NCBI RefSeq assembly: GCF_043290135.1
Contig: NC_134702.1
Location: forward strand, 192,976,491-193,040,490
Origin: Rhipicephalus microplus
Lineage: Eukaryota > Arthropoda > Arachnida > Ixodida > Ixodidae
Length of the DNA stretch: 64,000 bases
Direction: 5' to 3'
In this document: positions 51,301-59,160 of the stretch, piece by piece
Layout: each line of letters opens with the position of its first letter
Numbering within the stretch: position 1 is the stretch's first letter
Notes under the pieces: generated by a model
What the model was told of the DNA's origin: nothing
Databases searched by the model: none
Seen by the model: only the letters and a program-made list of their open reading frames with translations
Program-made: the position numbers and the translations under genes

Positions 51301-52151
51301 ATTGTTTTTTCCCCGCTGTCAACACTTGTGGCATTTCAATTTAAAAACACTCCGAAAGGAAATGAAAAGCAATATTGAGATCGCCTTGCTGGCTAAAAAA
51401 ATAAAGGGGCCTGACGTACCTAATATTAAACAGTCATCGTAAAAACGCGTCAGCGCAAGCAGCCCTTTAAACGAGTACAGCCACCTGTGTAGTTTTGGAC
51501 GTGTTTCAGGCTACCAAGCTTGTGGTTGCGTTTTCAGCTACTGGCCAAAGTGGCCGTATTCACATCGGGTTGATGTGCAAGGAAAGTTATGTGAACAGAA
51601 TTCGGTGCCAACTGAATAGCCGCAGATAGTCAAAATTTGATCACAATTTCCTATTAAAGTCAGCGTCTATATCATATCTTGCTTACAGCATGTCAGAGCC
51701 GAACGAATAATTTACAGGGAACAATTCTAATAAAACTCGTGAGCTCAGATCGCGAGCCATGAAAATGATCCTGAGAAATTGGCAAGCCCTATGTTTCACT
51801 TCAGCCATTACTGATAGATACGTTTTCAAAGCAAGATCGCTTTGCTTCCAAAGACGCGTGTCTAGTACAGCAGGAATGGAATGTAAGTAGCGTACTAAGC
51901 AAGTTACCAGACCGAACATGTACCGGACACTATGGCTTCTTTTGCGCCTAAGTCATGACGTAGTGAAAGCGTACACGTTGTCACCTGCACCTTCCCAACT
52001 GAAGTTGCTTACAACCTATTCCGCAGGTGCTGGCTGCAGCTACTGGCTCACCAACGAGGCGCTTGACGACAAGGACACGTGCTGCGCATTTGTGTACGAT
52101 CTTCTGTGTGGCCCAGAGAAACACATTATTTATGACGACAGCTGCGAATGA
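30240..52151 (+). CDS. Tick salivary lipocalin (histamine-binding protein family), five exons
   Basis: The join is 30240-30356, 38328-38485, 41543-41616, 49679-49762, 52027-52151. All introns are GT-AG and phases match (0, 2, 1, 1), giving 185 residues. Residues 1-18 form a signal peptide ([18 protein letters not shown]). [12 protein letters not shown] then runs into [16 protein letters not shown] and GGDAKCV, the classic opening of metastriate tick lipocalins. DCKNCKVFR (130-138), GCSYWL (147-152), [11 protein letters not shown] (163-173) and the final DDSC are the family's C-terminal landmarks. There are nine cysteines and one N-T-T glycosylation site at residue 81. The family is secreted in saliva and sequesters small host mediators such as histamine or serotonin; the ligand cannot be told from sequence. 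Introns of 8.0, 3.1, 8.1 and 2.3 kb are rich in transposons, but exons and splice sites are intact. Confidence 0.93.
30457..30920 (-). mobile_element. 5'-truncated RTE LINE in lipocalin intron 1
   Basis: It is the 3' end of the same family as 56045-59240, with the (CATCAT)n end at the left. The direct repeat CATTGTTCTTGCA / CATTGTTTTTGCA (30444-30456, 30921-30933) is the target duplication. At the 5' side the sequence folds back: AGTCTCCAGGTTTCTGCT at 30851-30868 is followed by its exact reverse complement at 30896-30913. It lies 100 bp after exon 1. Confidence 0.9.
31186..31224 (+). pseudogene. tRNA-Leu(CAA) 5' half
   Basis: GTCAGAATGGCCGAGTGGTC, TAAGGCGCCAGACTCAAG match the acceptor strand, D arm and anticodon arm of eukaryotic tRNA-Leu with anticodon CAA. 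No matching variable arm, T arm (GTTCGAATCC) or acceptor complement follows within 100 bp. It is therefore a half gene or the head of a mobile element, not a functional tRNA. Confidence 0.65.
31394..32552 (+). repeat. Unclassified repeat family R2, copy A (interrupted)
   Basis: The left part is CGCGCGATCACACTGAGAAG ... TTCGAAG(A)9. The right part is 32305-32552, including CATAGCTTCAAGCGCTTTTG, TTTGTAACTCG and TTTCAGGTCCCC. A single uninterrupted copy lies in opposite orientation at 34416-34711. Between the two parts sits the 857-bp A-tract insertion. Confidence 0.75.
31443..32299. mobile_element. Unclassified A-tract-inserted repeat, copy 2 (857 bp)
   Basis: It has the same ends as 14234-14792: TTGCCCGCAGCTTCCCTCGG at the left and AGATGCTCCGCATCT at the right (32285-32299). 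GATGCGGAGCAT at 31478-31489 is the inverse of the end motif. It is preceded by 9 A and followed by 5 A. It is about 300 bp longer than copy 1. The extra length is in the GC-rich right half, where units like GCGCATGCGC...GTCAGCTGTCGAATGTTCTCG repeat five or more times (about 31815-32125). The open frames here are repeat artefacts. Confidence 0.85.
32881..33079 (-). mobile_element. tRNA-derived SINE (Ruka-like), internally deleted
   Basis: The tail (GATTGATTGATATGGGGTTT on +) and head (CTAGACCACATCGGCGGGGC on +) are present, with a B-box-like GGGATCGAATCC on the minus strand. About 45 bp in the middle of the body is missing compared with other copies. Confidence 0.88.
33080..34152. other. Intron 1 DNA, nothing recognised
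   Basis: AT-rich DNA between two SINE copies. The frames here have no family features. Confidence 0.4.
34153..34398 (-). mobile_element. tRNA-derived SINE (Ruka-like)
   Basis: A full-length minus-strand copy: tail GATTGATTGATTAGTGGGG on +, body ACCACCATATGATTATGAGA, head ending GTGGCGGGGC. The B box reads GGGATTGAATCC on the minus strand. No clear target duplication. Confidence 0.9.
34416..34711 (-). repeat. Unclassified repeat family R2, copy B
   Basis: It is the uninterrupted inverse of 31394-32552. On the minus strand CGCGCGATCACACTGAAAAA ... TTCGAAG(A)9 leads to CTTAGCTTCCAGCGCTTTCG, TTTGTAACTCCG and TTTTTCAGGGCCCC. It shows what copy A looked like before insertion. Confidence 0.75.
34711..34889. 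repeat. (GATG)n array, tail of the CR1-like LINE
   Basis: About 44 GATG units with a few imperfections. On the minus strand it is a (CATC)n tract directly joined to the LINE 3' end (GGCTTGG...CACTGCCCGAT), exactly as at 52841-53040. Confidence 0.92.
35037..35506 (-). pseudogene. CR1-like ORF2 C-terminal region
   Basis: Two frames cover the part after RT. The first reads [20 protein letters not shown] and [20 protein letters not shown]. The second is a zinc-ribbon-like [20 protein letters not shown] followed by the end LTRRRLSDW at 35037. This C-x2-C...C pattern after RT occurs in several LINE groups. Confidence 0.75.
35921..36571 (-). pseudogene. CR1-like LINE reverse transcriptase
   Basis: 216 residues cover the RT palm: [20 protein letters not shown] with catalytic Asp (motif A), the [13 protein letters not shown] block and MYADD with both Asp residues. 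It ends with KSAVMIFND and [10 protein letters not shown]. The frame is truncated by stops on both sides. Confidence 0.9.
37650..37830 (+). repeat. Unclassified repeat shared with 28500-28670
   Basis: This copy runs GGCCTCCCGCAGCGATCTGTGC, ACGACCGAGCGCGCC, then TTTGTCGAAAGAAGAGAAAGC. It adjoins the truncated 5' end of the CR1-like LINE, so the LINE may have inserted into it. Confidence 0.6.
38328..38485 (+). CDS. Lipocalin exon 2
   Basis: Acceptor TTTCAG|TGT and donor CT|GTAAGC; enters in phase 0, leaves in phase 2. It encodes [16 protein letters not shown] through FAYGTEGL, including cysteines 40 and 66 and the N-T-T site. Confidence 0.93.
38938..39690 (-). mobile_element. tRNA-like composite repeat, copy 2 with internal duplication
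   Basis: The minus strand at 38998-38940 reads a tRNA-like GCAGCTCAATGGTAGAATGC and a weak B box GGGTTTGAGTC. The body aligns with 28055-28470. A 138-bp segment is tandemly duplicated: unit 1 begins at 39145 (GTGGAATGCTCC) and unit 2 at 39283 (GTGGATTGCTCG), ending near 39420. Confidence 0.6.
39700..41542. other. Intron 2 DNA, nothing recognised
   Basis: No transposon could be identified. A C9 run at about 40122 is the only simple repeat. Open frames here lack family features. Confidence 0.4.
41543..41616 (+). CDS. Lipocalin exon 3
   Basis: Acceptor CTTGCAG|AGA preceded by a T-rich tract, and donor AACA|GTAAGT. It encodes [20 protein letters not shown] and QPRN, the central beta strands. 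Enters in phase 2, leaves in phase 1. Confidence 0.92.
41996..43133 (-). repeat. gypsy-3 3' LTR (1138 bp)
   Basis: The left LTR, one of two near-identical copies. It is preceded on the minus strand by the polypurine tract. Confidence 0.95.
43134..43147 (-). promoter_or_regulatory. gypsy-3 polypurine tract
   Basis: AAAGTGGGGGGCAG on the minus strand directly abuts the 3' LTR. Confidence 0.85.
43148..43515. other. gypsy-3 A/C-rich spacer
   Basis: About 370 bp between the end of the Gag-protease frame and the polypurine tract. It is rich in ACAC and CATTCAC motifs and has no coding signature. In an autonomous relative, pol would lie here. Confidence 0.6.
43516..44700 (-). CDS. gypsy-3 Gag C-terminus (zinc knuckles) and aspartic protease
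   Basis: An open frame of 394 residues. It starts [20 protein letters not shown], the end of a SCAN-like helical domain. Two zinc knuckles follow: [14 protein letters not shown] and [14 protein letters not shown]. Then comes a retropepsin-like part with [19 protein letters not shown] (the Asp-Thr-Gly active site) and [12 protein letters not shown] charged tail with a basic [18 protein letters not shown] end follows. The upstream part of Gag (44800-45747) is in the same reading frame family, separated by an in-frame stop and a short gap. No pol follows. Confidence 0.88.
   Translation of the reverse strand: MKERKAESLEGMLELADQFLEAQGGTNLAKVKKECPNDSKKLAPEEKKRAPESIPRCFLCNRVGHRAKNCRTIFTSPTAEKCFKCRQTGHKADACRHGASQTHQVSCVQAAPKSDNNAVTDGFVELTNGEKIPIVGAVMSKQPTGVTKGMPALPGKVADKKITVLRDTGSSTVIVRRNLVRESELTGKTKPVCLIDRTVRMLPEAKIEVETPYFSGKVTALCMTAPLYDLLIGNIDGARGPSDPECLEEDPKREPSPTQRPGDTVEEHSVTDLTRAQGKAAAQETANEKMIELNEFTGRATGLTSARPQPTDSVKETELASRAKCRGMIKRVNKQTGPAECNDALTVSEETTMAETTPQISSLERARRKRTWKHKKRSSEHRRKGRKRCSKYTG
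44800..45747 (-). CDS. gypsy-3 Gag N-terminus (coiled coil and capsid/SCAN-like start)
   Basis: 315 residues. After a short N-terminal segment ([15 protein letters not shown]) there is a long charged coiled coil at about residues 35-195 that includes near-identical 18-residue repeats ([18 protein letters not shown]). It is followed by the capsid part: [39 protein letters not shown] and [20 protein letters not shown]. The frame ends at TGA at 44800-44802, where the continuing sequence ([20 protein letters not shown]) is still Gag. The stop is therefore a single in-frame interruption. Confidence 0.88.
   Translation of the reverse strand: MHAARLYLRDTLDLEKFVALGEKMGLSGAELRKWVSQKEKEAAERAKEEKAAELERERLAAERAKEEKAAELERERLAAERAKEEKAAELERERLAAERAKEERKQQLKLELEREKLAAERAKEEREQQLKLELEREKLAAETAREEREARERQLKEEREAEMAERERQRQHEMELKRLRSQQRSETPVQARVESSEREDHGFSLNPSKLLVAFDERKDDLDAYLHRFETIARSQNWPEHQWATALSTCLSGEALNVYGRLTPIDAANYAKAKTALLKRFRFTVEGFRDRFRTGKPADGETATQYAARLCHYFDR
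45927..47064 (-). repeat. gypsy-3 5' LTR (1138 bp)
   Basis: The right LTR. A candidate primer site TGGCGTCCGCGACATAGG lies a few bases inside on the minus strand. Confidence 0.95.
47070..49678. other. Intron 3 DNA, nothing recognised
   Basis: AT-rich sequence with no assignable transposon or gene. Confidence 0.4.
49679..49762 (+). CDS. Lipocalin exon 4
   Basis: Acceptor TTCTGCAG|GTG and donor AATG|GTGAGT. It encodes [20 protein letters not shown] and RHNYINN. The DCKNCKVFR stretch is one of the strongest family signatures. Enters and leaves in phase 1. Confidence 0.94.
50151..50387 (-). mobile_element. tRNA-derived SINE (Ruka-like), young copy in lipocalin intron 4
   Basis: 237 bp. The perfect 13-bp target duplication AAGATCGGCCTTT lies at 50138-50150 and 50388-50400. 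On the minus strand the head is GCCCCGCCGCGGTGGTCTAG with an A box and a perfect B box GGGTTCGAATCC. The tail is CAAATCAATC. This is the cleanest copy in the window and the reference for the others. Confidence 0.96.
50401..52026. other. Intron 4 remainder
   Basis: A purine-rich stretch at 50600-50770 may be a decayed LINE 3' region. Otherwise nothing was recognised. Confidence 0.35.
52027..52151 (+). CDS. Lipocalin exon 5 (C-terminus)
   Basis: Acceptor CCGCAG|GTG. It encodes [19 protein letters not shown], then [20 protein letters not shown] and E, with stop TGA at 52149-52151. Five of the nine cysteines are here. Confidence 0.95.
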
Positions 52152-52233
52152 ACCTATTTACGCATGAGTGGGTGAAGAGGTGTTGTCAACTCCTGCTGAA
52201 GAGAAATGTTCACTTATCAGTGCATGTACCTAA

Positions 52234-52239
52234 AATAAA
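52234..52239 (+). terminator. Polyadenylation signal of the lipocalin gene
   Basis: AATAAA lies 83 bp after the stop codon. It is the first canonical signal downstream. Confidence 0.75.
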
Positions 52240-52840
52240 AAGTTCGCTGATAAACAATGATATGAAAGTGACTTTAAACATTCCAATGACTTTTGAAAAT
52301 ATGTATGTTGCGCCATCTCTCGGCGGAAGCAACGGCGTCTTTCCATAATTTAGTTGGCGGGAAGCGGAAAAAAATCATATCTGAAAAAAAAATCACCGCT
52401 ATTTAATGTTAGATAACATATGCTAGATTATAATAATGTTAGAGTAGCTTGCTCAAAGGGGCACGAGGAGTTTCTTGGCAAGAAAATTACTGTAGGAAGG
52501 CTTGTTAACGAGCAGCGCATGATGCATACGTCAAAGGCAAGGTATTGTAGGGCACGTTCCAAGGGCGGCACTGCCAAATGCTGGTCACGTCGATCGGCAC
52601 GTTAACCACCTACTCCTTTATGCCATTTTTGCCGCTGCCGAGAGTCATTTGCCTAACGGTCATAAATGGCAGATTGCAGATACCGGGCGTTTTTCGACGG
52701 GGTAGAGAGCAGGCAGGTGAGGGCACTTGGTAGGTTATTATACCCGCTCGTAACACGTATTGTAAGAACTTGTCGCGTGATATCGTGACTACGAAATCAT
52801 GAGAACGAAGTCAACGTGGCGCGGGCCATCAAAAACAGAC
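52240..52840. other. Intergenic
   Basis: Nothing recognised between the lipocalin 3' end and the LINE tail. Confidence 0.4.
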
Positions 52841-52873
52841 GATGGATGGATGGATGCATAGATGGATGGACGG

Positions 52874-52909
<36 letters not shown>

Positions 52910-53040
52910 ATGGATGGATGGATGGATGGATGGATGGATGGATGGATGGATGGATGGATGGATGGATGGATAGATGGATGGATGGATGGATAGATGGATG
53001 GATGAATGAATGGATGGATGTATGGATGGATGGATGGATG
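52841..53040. repeat. (GATG)n array, tail of the CR1-like LINE
   Basis: About 50 units with scattered GATA and GAAT variants, directly joined to the LINE 3' end at 53041. On the minus strand it reads (CATC)n. Confidence 0.93.
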
Positions 53041-54121
53041 CATATGGCTGTACCTTTTACATCGGGCAGTGGCTAGCGCCGCCAAGCCATAATAATTATT
53101 GAACGAAAAACTAGATGAATTTTTCCTTTAAATAGTGAGGTTCAGGATTCGTACTTTGCAGTGAAGGGTTTAATTTTCACTCGTGCAGTGACTTTAGCCA
53201 CCAATTGGATAACCTCTTTCTAGTTAATTCTACCCGCTTTAGGTCTATCTTGCCCTCACTCTCCTTAAACCCTAGTGCTTTGAAAAACTCTGCACCATCA
53301 TCCTGGACTATAGGGTGAAGCCCTTTACAGTACAATATTAAGTGTTCGGCACTTTCCTCTTCCTCTCCACAAGCACTGCATGCCGTGTCTACCCCTTCGT
53401 ATATGGCCCGTTATGTCTTGGTTCGCAATACTCCCGTCCTGGCCTCAAACAGTAGAGAACTACCCCGAGTATTATCATAGATCCTTTCCTTGGCAATTTC
53501 GTGCTTAAAAGTTCGACAGATCTCTTGTGCGGACTTCTTAACCAGGCCAATTCTCCACATATCAGTCTCAGTTCCTTCACCTTCCACTTAACTGATAATT
53601 CTTTTTGGTTTTGCCCCTGCTATTTTCTAAATATTTATCAGTCAATTTTCTGGCTCGCTTTCTCCGTTTTGTATCGACATTTTTCATGTACAAGTAGCTG
53701 AATACCTTCCTAGCCCAACGCTCCTCCCCCATTTCTCACAATCGCTTCTAAAATTTGATCTTGCTGCTAGCTTTCGTGCCCTCAATTGATGCCCATCCCA
53801 TATCACCTTGTAATTCCTGATTTGGTGTATTCCCGTGAGCTCCTAATCCAAGCCTACCAATTCCACGTTGCTTAATTTCTAATCTTGCTTGAACTTCTGA
53901 TCTCATGCGCAAGACCGCATTGCCCAACGTCAGACCAGGAACCATGACCACTTTCCCTATTCCTCTCACAACCTTATACCTATTGTAGTTCCACAGTGCC
54001 CTCTTTATCCTCACCGCTGCATTCCTGTTACCTTTAGTCGTCACGTGTATCTTGTATTCCCTTAGGTACTCGGCCCCATTGCTTATCCATACGCCTATAT
54101 ATTTTTATTCATCTGTTATCT

Positions 54122-54933
54122 CTAGCGTGACCTCCTGTATTCTAAGCTCACTACCTTAATTGTCATTAAAAACATGACTGCTGTGTTTTTGTTAGTGAAT
54201 CTGAAATCTAACCTCTCTCCCTCATTACCGCAGATGTCCATCAATCTTTGCAGATATTCCTTTTTTTCGGCCATCAGCACTATATCATCTGCGTACATCA
54301 ATGCTGGTAGTGCCTGTTCAATGAGGTTTCCTTGTTTGACGAAAGAGAGGTTGAGGCCCAGTCCATTTTCTTCTAATTTGGCCTCTAATCCTTGTAGGTA
54401 CATAATGAATAATAAAGGTGACAGAGGACACCGCTGTCTAAGCCCCCGTTTTAACTCTGCAGGCTTGGATACCTGTTTTTTCCACTTTAGAACTACCTTG
54501 TTACCTTTATAGATACCCTTTAAAAGATTAGTGACTCCATCTTCCATGCCTAGTGTGTCCAGTATTCCCCACAATTCCTCTTGAACCACGCTATCGTATG
54601 CTCCCTTGATATCCAAAAATGCTGGCCACATATGTTCCTTTTCTGCTATTTCGATGCACTGCGTCAGTGAGAACAGATTGTCTTCCAACCTCCTGTGTTT
54701 CCGAAACCAATTCTGCAGTTTGCCAACACCCTCTCATCCTTTATCCATGCCTGCAGTCTTTCCCTTATAATCTGCATCGCCAGCCTGTAGACCAATGAAG
54801 TCACTGTTATAGGGCGGTAGTTGTTTATGTCAGCTTTGTCCCCCTTTCCTTTAGAGATCATGCTTATCCTGCTAAGTTTCCATACATCGGGGACTTCACC
54901 ATCGATTATTATTTCGCTCATTGCCTCTTTCAA
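54122..54933 (-). pseudogene. CR1-like LINE reverse transcriptase (second copy)
   Basis: Early part: [40 protein letters not shown] (RT fingers, the N-Y-R-P-I block). Then [20 protein letters not shown] (motif A), LKRGLRQRCPLSPLLFIMYL and [15 protein letters not shown] (catalytic YADD intact). A frameshift at about 54.66-54.69 kb joins the two frames. It is homologous to 35921-36571. Confidence 0.88.
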
Positions 54934-55640
54934 ACCCTGATTAGACTACGGACCTAATGTCTTTATCACCATACTTGAAATACCATCTAGGCGTGTTGAT
55001 GTACTACTAGGCACCCTCTTCTCAGCCCTTTCCAACTCTCGTTGTGAAAATAGACCAATTGTGCCACTTGATTCATCCTTGTCTATTGTGGTGCATAAAG
55101 CACTTCTTTGTTGAAATTTTCTGTTACCCTTCTTCTTATATATTCAATAGCTTTGTCCCCTTCTAGCCAAGCACGTTGGGTGGTAGTTATAAACCTCTGC
55201 TCAGGCTCGTCTCATTTCTTAGGGAGTTTAGATGGTTCCAAAATTTCGCAGCTGCCTTTATATCTTTTTTATGTGCTTCTGCCAGCCACTGAGCTCTCTT
55301 TCTTCTAAACTTTTCATTTATCAGAAGGGATGCATACCTTCGACAGCTTAAAAAGATTTCCCATTTTTCTTCAACATCATCTGTCGGTTCACCACGCTGC
55401 TTAGCATGTTTGTGTTCCCTATAGGCATCCTGACGTTTTGCTATGGTTTCTTAACTTCCTCCTCCCACCAACTTTTGGGTTTGTGTCTTCTTTTCCGGGG
55501 TGACTTGTCACGTGTTTTAGCAAGCTCTAGCTCAAACAGTCTATTTACAATCGTGTATGTTCACACTGTTTTATTATCCTCAGTGATTACTTCCTGAATT
55601 TGTTTAGTAGCTATTTCTATTTGCTTTTCTGAATAAAAAT

Positions 55641-56030
55641 TTACCTGTAATTGCTCATCTTGTCTCCAAAACTAAGCTTGATATGTTTGTGATCACTACC
55701 CTTACTGCTGGAGCCACCATAATCCATGTACATTCCCCCGAGCTTATCATACATCCTATGTGACATCAGTGCGTAGTCTATCGTTGACTGCAGCCTTCCT
55801 ATCTCCCATGTTATTTGCCCTTCAAACTTCTCGGTACTGTTACAAATGATCAAATCATGCCTTTCACTAATATCTATGATCATTTGGCCTGTCAATTTGG
55901 TGTACACATCTATATCTTCTATGTGCGCATTCATATCTCCTAGTATAATTATCTCGCACTCTCCCCCTTACTCCTGATTGTCATTTGATATACACTCTAC
56001 CTTTGCCTGCTCTTCCTCTCTGGCCTTTGC
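55641..56030 (-). pseudogene. CR1-like LINE endonuclease, C-terminal part
   Basis: ILGDMNAHIEDID is the GDxN motif, ICNSTEKFEGQITWEIGR matches the T-W strand, STIDYALMS is the I-D-Y/F motif and GSDHKHIKLSFG is the catalytic SDH. All four motifs are readable. The N-terminal part (about 59255-59562, EERPMVYGFVETHP, CIRTEGCRKGGGIRAFIHKS) is cut off by the RTE insertion at 56031-59254. Confidence 0.88.
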
Positions 56031-56070
56031 TCCCGGCCACAAGTCATCATCATCATCATCATCAGCCTGA

Positions 56071-59010
56071 CTACGTCCACTGCAGGACAAAGGCCTCTCC
56101 CATGTTCCGCCAGTTAACCCGGTCCTGTGCTTGCTGCTGCCAATTTATACCCGCAAACTTCTTAATCTCATCTGCCCACCTAACCTTCTGTCTCCCCCTA
56201 ACCCGCTTCCCTTCTCTGGGAATCCAGTCAGTTACCCTTAATGACCAGCGGTTATCCTGTCTACGCGCTACATGCCCTGCCCATGTCCATTTCTTCTTCT
56301 TGATTTCAGCTATGATATCCTTAACCCCCGTTTGTTCCCTAATCCACTCTGCTCTCCTCTTGTCTCTTAAGGTTACACCTACCATTTTTCTTTCCATTGC
56401 TCGCTGCGTCGTCCTCAATTTAAGCTGAGCCCTCTTTGTAAGTCTCCAGGTTTCTGCTCCGTAGCTAAGTACCGGCAAGATACAGCTGTTATATACCTTC
56501 CTCTTGAGGGATAGTGGCAATCTACCTGTCATAATTTGAGAGTGCTTGCCGAATGTGCTCCACCCCATTCTTATTCTTCTAGTTACTTCAATCTCGTGGT
56601 TTGGCTCTGCGGTTATTACCTGCCCTAAGTAGACATAGTCTTTTACAACTTCAAGTGCACTATTACCTATCTCGAAGCACTGCTCCTTACCGAGGTTGTT
56701 GTACATTACTTTCGTTTTCTGCAGATTAATTTTAAGACCCACCTTTCTGCTCTCCTTGTCTAACTCCGTAATCATGAGTTGCAATTCGTCCCCCGAGTTA
56801 CTCAGCAATGCAATGTCATCGGCGAAGCGCAGGTTACTAAGGTATTCTCCATTGACTCTTATCCCTAACTGTTCCCATTCTAGGCTTCTGAAAACCTCCT
56901 GTAAGCACGCGGTAAATAGCATTGGGGAAATTGTGTCCCCCTGCCTTACACCCTTCTTGATTGGTATTCTGTTGCTTTCTTTATGAAGCACTATCGTAGC
57001 AGTTGATCCTCTGTATATTTCTTCCAGAATGTTTATATATACTTCATCTACGCCCTGATTCCGCAGTGTTTGCATGACGGCTGATATTTCTACTGAATCA
57101 AACGCCTTCTCGTAATCTATGAAGGCTATGTATAGTGGTTGGTTATACTCTGAGCATTTCTCTATTACCTGATTGATAGTATGAATGTGGTCAATTGTTG
57201 AGTAGCCTGTTCGAAATCCTGCTTGTTCCTTTGATTGATTGAATTCTAATGTTTTCTTTACTCTGTTAGCAATTACCTTTGTAAATAGCTTGTATACTAC
57301 AGAGAGCAAGCTGATCGGCCTGTAATTCTTCAAGTCCTTGTCATCTCCTTTCTTATGTATTAAGATGATGTTAGCGTTCTTCCAAGACTCTGGTACTCTT
57401 CCCGTCAGGAGACACCTCGTAAACAGGGTGGCTAGTTTTTCTAACACAATCTGTCCTCCATCTTTCAGCAGATCTGATGTTACCCGATCCTCACCAGCAG
57501 CTTTGCCTCTGTGCATGCTCTCCAAAGCTTTTCTGACTTCTTCTATCATTACCGGTGGGGTGTCGTCTGGGTTACTGCTAGTTCTTATAGTATTAAGGTC
57601 GTGGTTGTCTCGGCTACTGTACAGATCTCTGTAAAACTCCTCCGCTATTTTAACTATCCTATCCATATTGGAAGTTATTTTGCCTTCTTTGTCCCTTAGT
57701 GCATACATCCGACTTTTGCCTATCCCAAGTTTCCTCTTCAATGCTTTGACACTTCCTCCGTTTTTCAGAGCGTGTTCGATTCTCTCCATGTTATACCTTC
57801 TAACATCGCATACCTTACGTCTATTAATCAACTTCGAAAGCTCTGCCAGTTCTATTTTGTCTGTTGTACTTGACACTTTCATGATTTGACGCTTCTTAAT
57901 TAGGTTCTTCGTTTCCTGGGAAAGCTTGCCAGGGTGCTGTCTAACTACCCTGCCTCCAACTTCCACTGCACACTCCGTAATGATACTCGTCAGATTATCA
58001 TTCATTGTATCTACGCTAAGGTTGGTTTCCTCACTAAGAGCCGAGTACCTGTTCTGCAGCGACACTCTGAATTCCTGTACTTTCCCTCTCAGTGCTAGCT
58101 GATTGATTGGCTTCTTGCGTATCAGTTTCTGTCGTTCCTTCTTCAAGTCTAGGCGAATTCGAGACCGTACCATTCTATGGTCACTGCATCGTACCTTGCC
58201 AATCACTTCCACATCCTGCACGATTCCAGGGTGTGCACTCATTATAAAGTCTATTTCGTTCTTATTTTCGCCATTAGGGCTCCTCCATGTCCACTTGCGG
58301 TTTTCTCGTTTTCGGTAGAAGGTATTCAAAATCCGTAAATTATTGCGTTCTGCAAATTCTACTAGTAGCTCTCCTCTGGCGTTTCTAGTACCGATGCCAT
58401 AATCTCCTACTGCCTGGTCTCCAGCCTGTTTCTTCCCTACCTTCGCATTAAAGTCGCCCATCACTATAGTATACTGTGTTTTTACCTTACGCATTGCCGA
58501 TTCCACGTCTTCATAGAAGCTTTCAACTGAAGCGTCATCATGGCTGCATGTAGGCGCGTAAGCCTGTACTACCTTCATCTCGTATCTTTTATTCAGTTTA
58601 ATTACGATACCTACCACCCTTTCATTAATGCTATAGTATTCCTCTATGTTGCCAGCTATGTTTCTGTGAATTAAGAACCCCACTCCCAGTTCTCTTCTGT
58701 CTGTCAAGCCCCTGTAGCAAAGGACGTGCCCATTCTGTAGCACCGTATAGGCCTCATCTGTCCTCCTAACCTCACTGAGCCCTATTACATCCCATTTAAC
58801 ACCCTCTAGCTCCTCGAATAGTACAGCTAGACTTCCCTCACTAGATAAGGTTCTAGCGTTAAACGTTGCCAAGTTCAGGTTCCAATGGCGGCCTGTCCGG
58901 ATCCAGAGATTCTTAGCACCCTCTGCTGCGTTGCAGATCTGACCGCCGCCGTGGTCAGTTGCTTCGCAGCTGCTGGGGACTGAGGGCCGTGAGTTATTTG
59001 ACGTAAGCAT
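56071..59010 (-). CDS. RTE-clade LINE ORF: endonuclease and reverse transcriptase
   Basis: 979 codons from the ATG at 59008-59010. The frame is open a further 93 bp upstream without an ATG. The endonuclease (about residues 45-290) has NLATFNARTLSSEG, DVIGLSEVRR, IVMGDFNAKVGKK and CSDHRMVRSRI, all catalytic positions present. RT (about 500-790) has NANIILIHKKGDDKDLKNYR, AFIDYEKAFDSVE (motif A), GVRQGDTISPMLF and LRFADDIALLS (catalytic FADD). The C-terminal part includes [36 protein letters not shown] and [12 protein letters not shown], typical of RTE elements. It appears able to encode an active enzyme. Confidence 0.95.
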   Translation of the reverse strand: MLTSNNSRPSVPSSCEATDHGGGQICNAAEGAKNLWIRTGRHWNLNLATFNARTLSSEGSLAVLFEELEGVKWDVIGLSEVRRTDEAYTVLQNGHVLCYRGLTDRRELGVGFLIHRNIAGNIEEYYSINERVVGIVIKLNKRYEMKVVQAYAPTCSHDDASVESFYEDVESAMRKVKTQYTIVMGDFNAKVGKKQAGDQAVGDYGIGTRNARGELLVEFAERNNLRILNTFYRKRENRKWTWRSPNGENKNEIDFIMSAHPGIVQDVEVIGKVRCSDHRMVRSRIRLDLKKERQKLIRKKPINQLALRGKVQEFRVSLQNRYSALSEETNLSVDTMNDNLTSIITECAVEVGGRVVRQHPGKLSQETKNLIKKRQIMKVSSTTDKIELAELSKLINRRKVCDVRRYNMERIEHALKNGGSVKALKRKLGIGKSRMYALRDKEGKITSNMDRIVKIAEEFYRDLYSSRDNHDLNTIRTSSNPDDTPPVMIEEVRKALESMHRGKAAGEDRVTSDLLKDGGQIVLEKLATLFTRCLLTGRVPESWKNANIILIHKKGDDKDLKNYRPISLLSVVYKLFTKVIANRVKKTLEFNQSKEQAGFRTGYSTIDHIHTINQVIEKCSEYNQPLYIAFIDYEKAFDSVEISAVMQTLRNQGVDEVYINILEEIYRGSTATIVLHKESNRIPIKKGVRQGDTISPMLFTACLQEVFRSLEWEQLGIRVNGEYLSNLRFADDIALLSNSGDELQLMITELDKESRKVGLKINLQKTKVMYNNLGKEQCFEIGNSALEVVKDYVYLGQVITAEPNHEIEVTRRIRMGWSTFGKHSQIMTGRLPLSLKRKVYNSCILPVLSYGAETWRLTKRAQLKLRTTQRAMERKMVGVTLRDKRRAEWIREQTGVKDIIAEIKKKKWTWAGHVARRQDNRWSLRVTDWIPREGKRVRGRQKVRWADEIKKFAGINWQQQAQDRVNWRNMGEAFVLQWT

Positions 59011-59160
59011 ATGGGAGGTAGTGGCCAGATACTGCACCAGCGTGGCCAATCCTTCTCTGGTGAGGGAGTGCGTTCTCGGCGGTGTTAGCCGGTGAGGCCG
59101 CACCCCAGGCCTCTTAATGCAGTTCCATCAACACGCGGATTTTTTTTTAATCCCGTTGGG

